A stretch of DNA of 14,709 bases, taken from assembly GCF_000188695.1 (NCBI RefSeq), contig NW_004754901.1, positions 576,356 to 591,064 on the forward strand. Reading direction: 5' to 3'. The translations under genes and the position numbers were made by a program. Shown piece after piece: positions 10,401 through 14,709 of this stretch. Each line of letters begins with the position of its first letter. Position 1 is the first letter of the stretch. Origin of the DNA: Salpingoeca rosetta (lineage: Eukaryota; Opisthokonta; Choanoflagellata; Craspedida; Salpingoecidae). Below the pieces are notes generated by a model, which ran no database searches, was not told the DNA's origin, and saw nothing but the letters and a program-made list of their open reading frames with translations.

Positions 10401-13167
10401 CCACTCGCAAAACAGGTGCTGCAATGCAATGACATCCGTCGCCGCTGCGCTCTGTGTGTGCGGGCGGTGCTGGTGGAACAGTAGTGCTGTGCTCATTTCT
10501 GTAAACGTGCATGTGCGTGCATGTGTGTGTGCGAGCGAGAATATATGAGTGCGACTGTGTGCTTGTGTATTTCTGTGCTTTTTTGTGTGCTTGTATGTGT
10601 GTGTGTGTGTGTGTGTCTCATGTGCTTGGTGTCATTATCATCACCACCACCACTAAACGACGTGCCGCCATGTGTGCACTCCTCCCCATGCCACTCACCA
10701 ACCGCCCGTCCCGCACGCCTTTGTGTCAACACACTCGTGTGTATGTGCATGTGTGCGTGTGTGCATGCGTGCTTGTTTTCGCGTTTCCAGTTTGAGCTGA
10801 AGGCTGATGACATCACGCCACAAGCAGTGATTGCAAAGATTCACGAAATCGAACAGCTGCTGGTCTCCAGCGCCGACCCACACTGCCCCCGCGAGGACCG
10901 AGTGACGCTTGACCTACCACAAGGTAAGGACGTGGCGAAGTCTGTTGTTGCCTGTGTTTGCACTGCTTTCAGTTTCAAGTGCACGTGCAGACACGTGTAC
11001 TTGGCCCTGGAGCGTTTATCAGCGTCGTTATCATCATGTGGTGTTTGGTGGTGTATTGCCGATGTGTGCGCAAGCGCACATGAAGGGTTGTGATGTGAGA
11101 TGTGATTGTGACACCATCGTGCAATGCGTGCACGTTTGCATCTCACCCCTGCCTATACACACACACGCACACGCACACACACACACACACACACGCACAC
11201 ACACGCACACACACACACACACATACACACACACACACACTACACACCGCGCGCTCGCAGGTTTGCCTTCACCAAAACTGCTGACAACAGGATGGGCCAA
11301 CGAAGCGGAGATGCGTACCGATATCGCTCAGCACCTCAACGCCATGGCTTTGCGCCTCGGAGCCTGGGTCACGTTCAACAGTGAGGTCCCAATCATGACG
11401 TACGTTGTGCGGTGCATGTTGTGCCCAGTCGTTGGCGGGTGTTTGCTGTATCCTTGTTCCCGCTCTCTTGCGTGCCCTGTGCTGCTTGTGGTGCTGCGAG
11501 TGCCGACTTCTTACAGGGAACGTGCCGTGCTCTTGTTGCGCTTGCCGCCTTGCGTTGGCCAGGTTCAAGCCAGGCACCCGCCCCACAACAGACATTGTGA
11601 TGGTGGATGGTCGTACAAACACAAAAGTGGCCGTGTTTGAGCTCACGCTAGGCGAGGATGCTGACTCGCTTGGCCAGTTGGCAGCGTACGCACACCACGC
11701 GATTGTGGCGAACGTGCACCGCATTGCAGGCGAGCACGTGCCTCTGGAGAAGCTGCCCCTGCTCGCTGGGCTGGCGATGTTTGGGCTGCGTGTCAACCCG
11801 GTGCAGACCACCGTTGTGGAGTTTATGGTGGCCAACGCCGGTGGAGTGGTGAAGGTGGTTGCCCACAACATCATGTCCATGCCGACGAAGAACATTGGGC
11901 AGGCTGCTCTGGCCATTTCCTGCTTTGCGGACTTCCTCCACGCGAAGTACGCCCACGCCATCAAGCAGAACACTGAGCATGGCAGCGACTTTGCGCTGAA
12001 TGTCATGAAGCCCCATGTGCTGCACTTCAACCCCGACAGCGGCAAAGGTGTGTTGTTTGCTGCTTGCTCGTCTGCGTCTGTATGTGCGTGTGTGTGTATG
12101 CATGTGTGGGTGTGTGCATGTGTGTGTGCCTGCGTCTGTATGTAGTATGTGTGTGTGCATACATGCGCCTGTCTCTCCGCCCCCTCCTCTCTCTGCCTCT
12201 CTCTGCTTCTGTTTGTGTGTGTGTGGTTGAAAGGCGGTCGCTGTGCAGCGTTGTATGCACCATTGCGCCCATGCCTGTGCTCGTGTGTGGTGTGATTCAT
12301 ATGATGCTGGTTGTGCTTATCGCTGTGCTGTTAGCAGAGGCACCGAAAGTGCTCAGTTCCGTCGCCAACAAAGGCAGCGGATACGTGTGCAAGTTCATCA
12401 AGACTGGGCACCGTGCTGGCGACTTGTGTGCTGAAGAGATTGAGAACATGTGGAAGTATGTCAACGGGCAACGCGCTTGCAGTCGCATCCCCACCACCAA
12501 CAGCAAGAGCAGCACCACGAACACCACCAGCAGCACCACGAACACCACCAGCAGCAACATCATCAGCAGCAGTGGCAACGACACGCAGATGATTGCGGTG
12601 CCCCACCTCGGGTCGACCCGCGCTCACATTCACGAACAGCACGTGGTGCAGCTCTGCAACAGCTTGTTTCTCCTGTCAGCGGCTGGTCTCGTTCACCATG
12701 ACATTCGCTGCGCCAACGTGGTCGTGAGCGGCGACAAAGCCTCTCTTATCGACTTCGAACTGGCTGGCTGTGACGCCGATGTCATGGAGGCAGCGGAACT
12801 CGAGCCGGCTGAGGTTGCTCTTCGCAGGGACCTGCCTGAGCGGTCAGCACGCATCCGTGCAGCTGGTGACGAGCGAGTGAAACGCCACATCGAGGATGAC
12901 TGGATTGCCATGTTCTACGTGTGCGTTCTCCGGTCTGCGCTCTACAAGAGGGCACCGCAGATGGCACACAGGGCAACCAAGGACGCCATGCTGGCCGCGT
13001 TGGAACAGCTCGAGCAGCAGCAGCAGCAGCAGCAGGGGAAGGGGAAGCAAGGGGAGAAGGAGGAGGGCCATGTGGTGCTGGTCGGGATGAACCCGACGCT
13101 GCCGCAGTCGTGTGATTTGCTGGGCTGCATCAAGAAGGTCATCAAGGACATCCCGCTGTACGACTGA
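6888..13167 (+). CDS. Large coiled-coil protein with PD-(D/E)xK-like segment and C-terminal protein-kinase-like domain
   Basis: Twelve-exon model with fully consistent phases, 1029 residues: 6888-6956, 7924-7948, 8131-8156, 8216-8308, 8407-8427, 8634-8672, 8817-9924, 10294-10415, 10791-10923, 11261-11399, 11563-12047, 12338-13167. Exons 7-12 are firm; the short exons 1-6 are tentative (alternative start: ATG 7913; exons 6-7 may be one). About 120-370 is a long coiled coil with three QQRMRDR repeats and a Glu/Arg-rich block. Residues 602-622 (DIVMVDG...VAVFELTLGED) resemble the D...ExK core of PD-(D/E)xK nucleases with Thr for Lys. Residues 755-985 are kinase-like: VCKFIK (K772), HHDIRCANV catalytic loop (D875, N880), DFE (D892) in place of DFG, then polyQ and a DIPLYD tail. 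HxDIRxxN loops are typical of Crinkler/FunK1-type kinases. Substrate and role are unknown. Confidence 0.75.
6972..7051 (+). repeat. (GT)n microsatellite in intron 1 of the kinase-like gene
   Basis: About 40 uninterrupted GT units, shortly downstream of the proposed donor GTATGT at 6957. It is followed by a TC-rich tract to about 7185. Confidence 0.9.
7185..7329 (+). repeat. 145-bp direct repeat, unit 1
   Basis: Matches 7531-7675 with no indels and about seven mismatches by eye. Starts GCGCGCTCTATCTCCC and ends GATTCCCGCCTT. Non-coding in my model (intron 1 of the kinase-like gene). Confidence 0.9.
7400..7475 (+). repeat. (CT)n microsatellite between the two 145-bp units
   Basis: About 38 CT units, followed by four TTTCTG units and GTGCGCTCTCTG repeats leading into the second 145-bp unit. 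Confidence 0.9.
7531..7675 (+). repeat. 145-bp direct repeat, unit 2
   Basis: Second copy of the unit at 7185-7329, offset 346 bp. The similarity continues loosely into the TC-rich sequence on both sides, so the duplicated block may be about 346 bp including the CT array. Confidence 0.9.
9162..9250 (+). repeat. 21-bp coding tandem repeat (QQRMRDR)
   Basis: Three near-identical 21-bp units (AGGCAGCAGCGCATGCGCGAC) and a degenerate fourth, in frame, within the coiled coil of the kinase-like protein. Synonymous CAG/CAA change in the third unit. Confidence 0.9.
9455..9645 (+). repeat. Degenerate coding repeat, Glu/Arg-rich (RxEEExxR)
   Basis: Imperfect 21-24-bp purine-rich units (GATGAAGAGGAGAGGGTGAG and variants) encode repeated M/V-R-D/E-E-E-E-R segments. 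Expected to form a long charged single helix or coiled coil. Confidence 0.8.
11156..11247 (+). repeat. (CA)n microsatellite in intron 9 of the kinase-like gene
   Basis: CA units with CG and TA interruptions, about 15 bases upstream of the acceptor CTCGCAG at 11260. Confidence 0.85.
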
Positions 13168-13962
13168 GCTCGACGTGTCCGCGCGCTTGGGAGACAGGGA
13201 GCCATGTGCTCGTGTGTGTGTGTGATTATGTGTGTGCATGTGTGTGCATGTACGTGATTGATTGTAATTGCGCGGGGAGTGCATGCCTACACGTGTAAAG
13301 GAGGGAGAGAGAGAGAGGGGGGGGGGGAGAGACGTGTGGAGGACAGTGTGTTTGCGTGCATGTGCATGTGCACACGATGCTGTTCTTTGCTTTGCTTTGC
13401 TTTGCTTTGCTTTGCTTTGTTTTCTTACACGTCCATATGTGTCTGCAATACACTGCATAAGCTACAGTGATGTATGTGATCACGAATAGCGCTTTGCGGT
13501 GAACAGAGCACAGAAATGGAATGTGTGTGTGTGCGGATGTGAGGGATGTGTGTGTGTGTGTGTGTGTGTGCGTGTATGTGTTTGAAGGACTGTTCTATTG
13601 ACTGTCAGTCTGCCGTTCTGCGTTGTCGCATTGTCGTTGTCGTTGTCGGTGATGAGAAGTGATGTGAACAACCACTCGACCACGCTGATGTTGATGGTCG
13701 GCGTCACAGTCACTTGTGCTTGACAAGGGAATGGTTGGGTTGTGATTGTTAACGAGTGGCTTCCCAGCACTGCCTCTGCTGCACCGCTCGTTGACACGGG
13801 TGCCCTGGTCGTGAGGGTCGTCGGTGGGCGATTGAAGTATTGGTTGTGTGTGCCTGTGTGCGGTGGTGGTGGTGAGGAACGTGTCGTGTCACAACGTCAC
13901 CATGCTGGGTGAGAGACAGGCGTTGCATTCATTGCTGAGAAATTTTATGTTGACTGGGAAGG
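13168..13962 (+). other. Intergenic region, kinase-like gene to sulfatase (copy B)
   Basis: Counterpart of 246-1021, with the same order of elements: GT-rich run, purine-rich stretch (13301-13335), CTTTG array (about 13384-13420), second GT run and a conserved non-repetitive 13581-13840 segment. The upstream ORF start is repeated at 13902. No additional exon is supported. Confidence 0.5.
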
Positions 13963-14158
13963 ATGATGATGATGAGACGCAGGATGATGGTGGTGGCGGT
14001 GGTACAACTGCTCGTGTTGATGTGTTGCGGTGTGGCGGCGTCGCATGTGTCTTCTGGTAGGAAGGCGTCCATCTTCTTTCTGCTCACGGATGACCAAGAC
14101 GTCGACATGGGCTTTGTGTCCCAGCCCAAGCTCGTCAGCCTGTGGCAGAAGCAAGGCG
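13963..14158 (+). CDS. GNS: Sulfatase exon 1, second copy (partial)
   Basis: Identical in sequence to exon 1 at 1022-1217: signal peptide, then ASIFFLLTDDQD with the two metal-binding Asp residues, ending in phase 1 at a GT-repeat donor (14159). The exon carrying the formylglycine CCPSR motif is not found in the remaining ~550 bases, although in copy A it lies 448 bases after exon 1. The rest of this copy is therefore either displaced, diverged or outside the window. Confidence 0.75.
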
Positions 14159-14460
14159 GTGTGTGTGTGTGTTCGTGCGTGTGTGTGTGTGTGTGCGTGT
14201 GTATGAGAGAGTGTGTGTGCGTGTGCATGTGCGTGTGTATGAGAGTGAGTGTGTGTGTGTGTATGAGAGAGAGTGTGTGCGTGTGCATGTGCGTGTGTAT
14301 GAGAGAGAGAGTGTGTGTCTGTGTGTCTGTGTGTGTGTCTGTGTGTGTGTGTGTGTTTGCAGCTGTAGCTGAGGCTATGTCAAGCTGTATGTCAAGCTGT
14401 ATTGTGGTGTGTCTGCCATGCGTTTTGAGTAGGTATTTCTACCTCAAGTTCTGAGTACCT

Positions 14461-14709
14461 ACCAGCCCACCCCGTGCTGCTCGCTCGCGTGGAAAGCAGT
14501 TGGGCACATGCCTTGCGCACAGTCTGTGTTGTACTATGTCACCGAGCTGCTGCTGAGAGGAGCTGTCCCCAGCTCATATTCGTCGTCTCACATTTAAGAC
14601 AGTTGTCTAGCATTCATTAGGTGTCGGTGTAGAATCGGTAGGTAGAACGGTGAACGACCATATGGGTGGGTAGGGTGAGGATGGTTGTCAGGGTGAATAT
14701 GACTAGATG
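14461..14709. other. Window tail without recognisable features
   Basis: After about 14410 similarity to copy A decays through single-base insertions and substitutions. From about 14520 I see no relation to sulfatase intron 1 or exon 2. Composition also changes: no microsatellites, and more even base use. It may be low-quality end-of-contig sequence or a true breakpoint of the duplication. No ORF or RNA is supported. Confidence 0.5.

Larger units (their letters stand above)
12929..14460 (+). repeat. Long direct repeat, copy B (matches 1-1480)
   Basis: Here the duplicated segment is continuous with the full kinase-like gene on its left. It covers that gene's last 239 coding bases, the intergenic region and sulfatase exon 1. 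Relative to copy A the offset goes from 12928 at the start to 12922 at the stop codon and 12941 at the sulfatase ATG, because of short indels. Similarity becomes ragged after about 14410, with single-base indels. Confidence 0.9.

Overview
The window looks like nuclear DNA from an intron-rich unicellular eukaryote with GC-rich exons and animal-like gene families (glucosamine-6-sulfatase, SLC25A10-type carrier, EB1). A choanoflagellate or similar holozoan is my best guess, but this is inference from gene content and intron style only. All supported genes are on the + strand. Introns are about 125-970 bp and packed with microsatellites (GT, CA, CT, ATGT, CACT, TTG), which produce many spurious open frames.

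Layout: 1-245 is the 3' end of a kinase-like gene. 246-1021 is intergenic. 1022 to about 4048 holds eight exons of a secreted GNS/SULF-type sulfatase that stops before its second metal-binding half and shows two frame breaks. 4373-4458 is a single exon of an EB1 microtubule plus-end protein. 4888-6153 is a mitochondrial dicarboxylate-carrier gene lacking its first exon(s). 6154-6887 is intergenic. 6888-13167 is a 12-exon model with consistent splice phases: a 1029-residue protein with a long coiled coil, a possible PD-(D/E)xK-like segment and a C-terminal protein-kinase-like domain. 13168-13962 is intergenic. 13963-14158 is exon 1 of a second sulfatase copy, followed by a low-confidence tail.

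The main structural feature is that the first ~1.45 kb is repeated directly at the other end of the window (12929 to about 14460), with small differences. The window therefore spans one ~12.9 kb unit plus the start of the next. This could be a tandem segmental duplication, two haplotypes joined in assembly, or a misassembly. The second oddity is the run of three incomplete genes (sulfatase 5' part, one EB1 exon, carrier without its 5' end) separated by microsatellites. That suggests repeat-mediated rearrangement or assembly collapse. The sulfatase, EB1 and carrier pieces have no known pathway in common and I see no functional system joining them. The kinase-like gene is the most unusual protein here, with an architecture reminiscent of Crinkler-type nuclease/kinase proteins.
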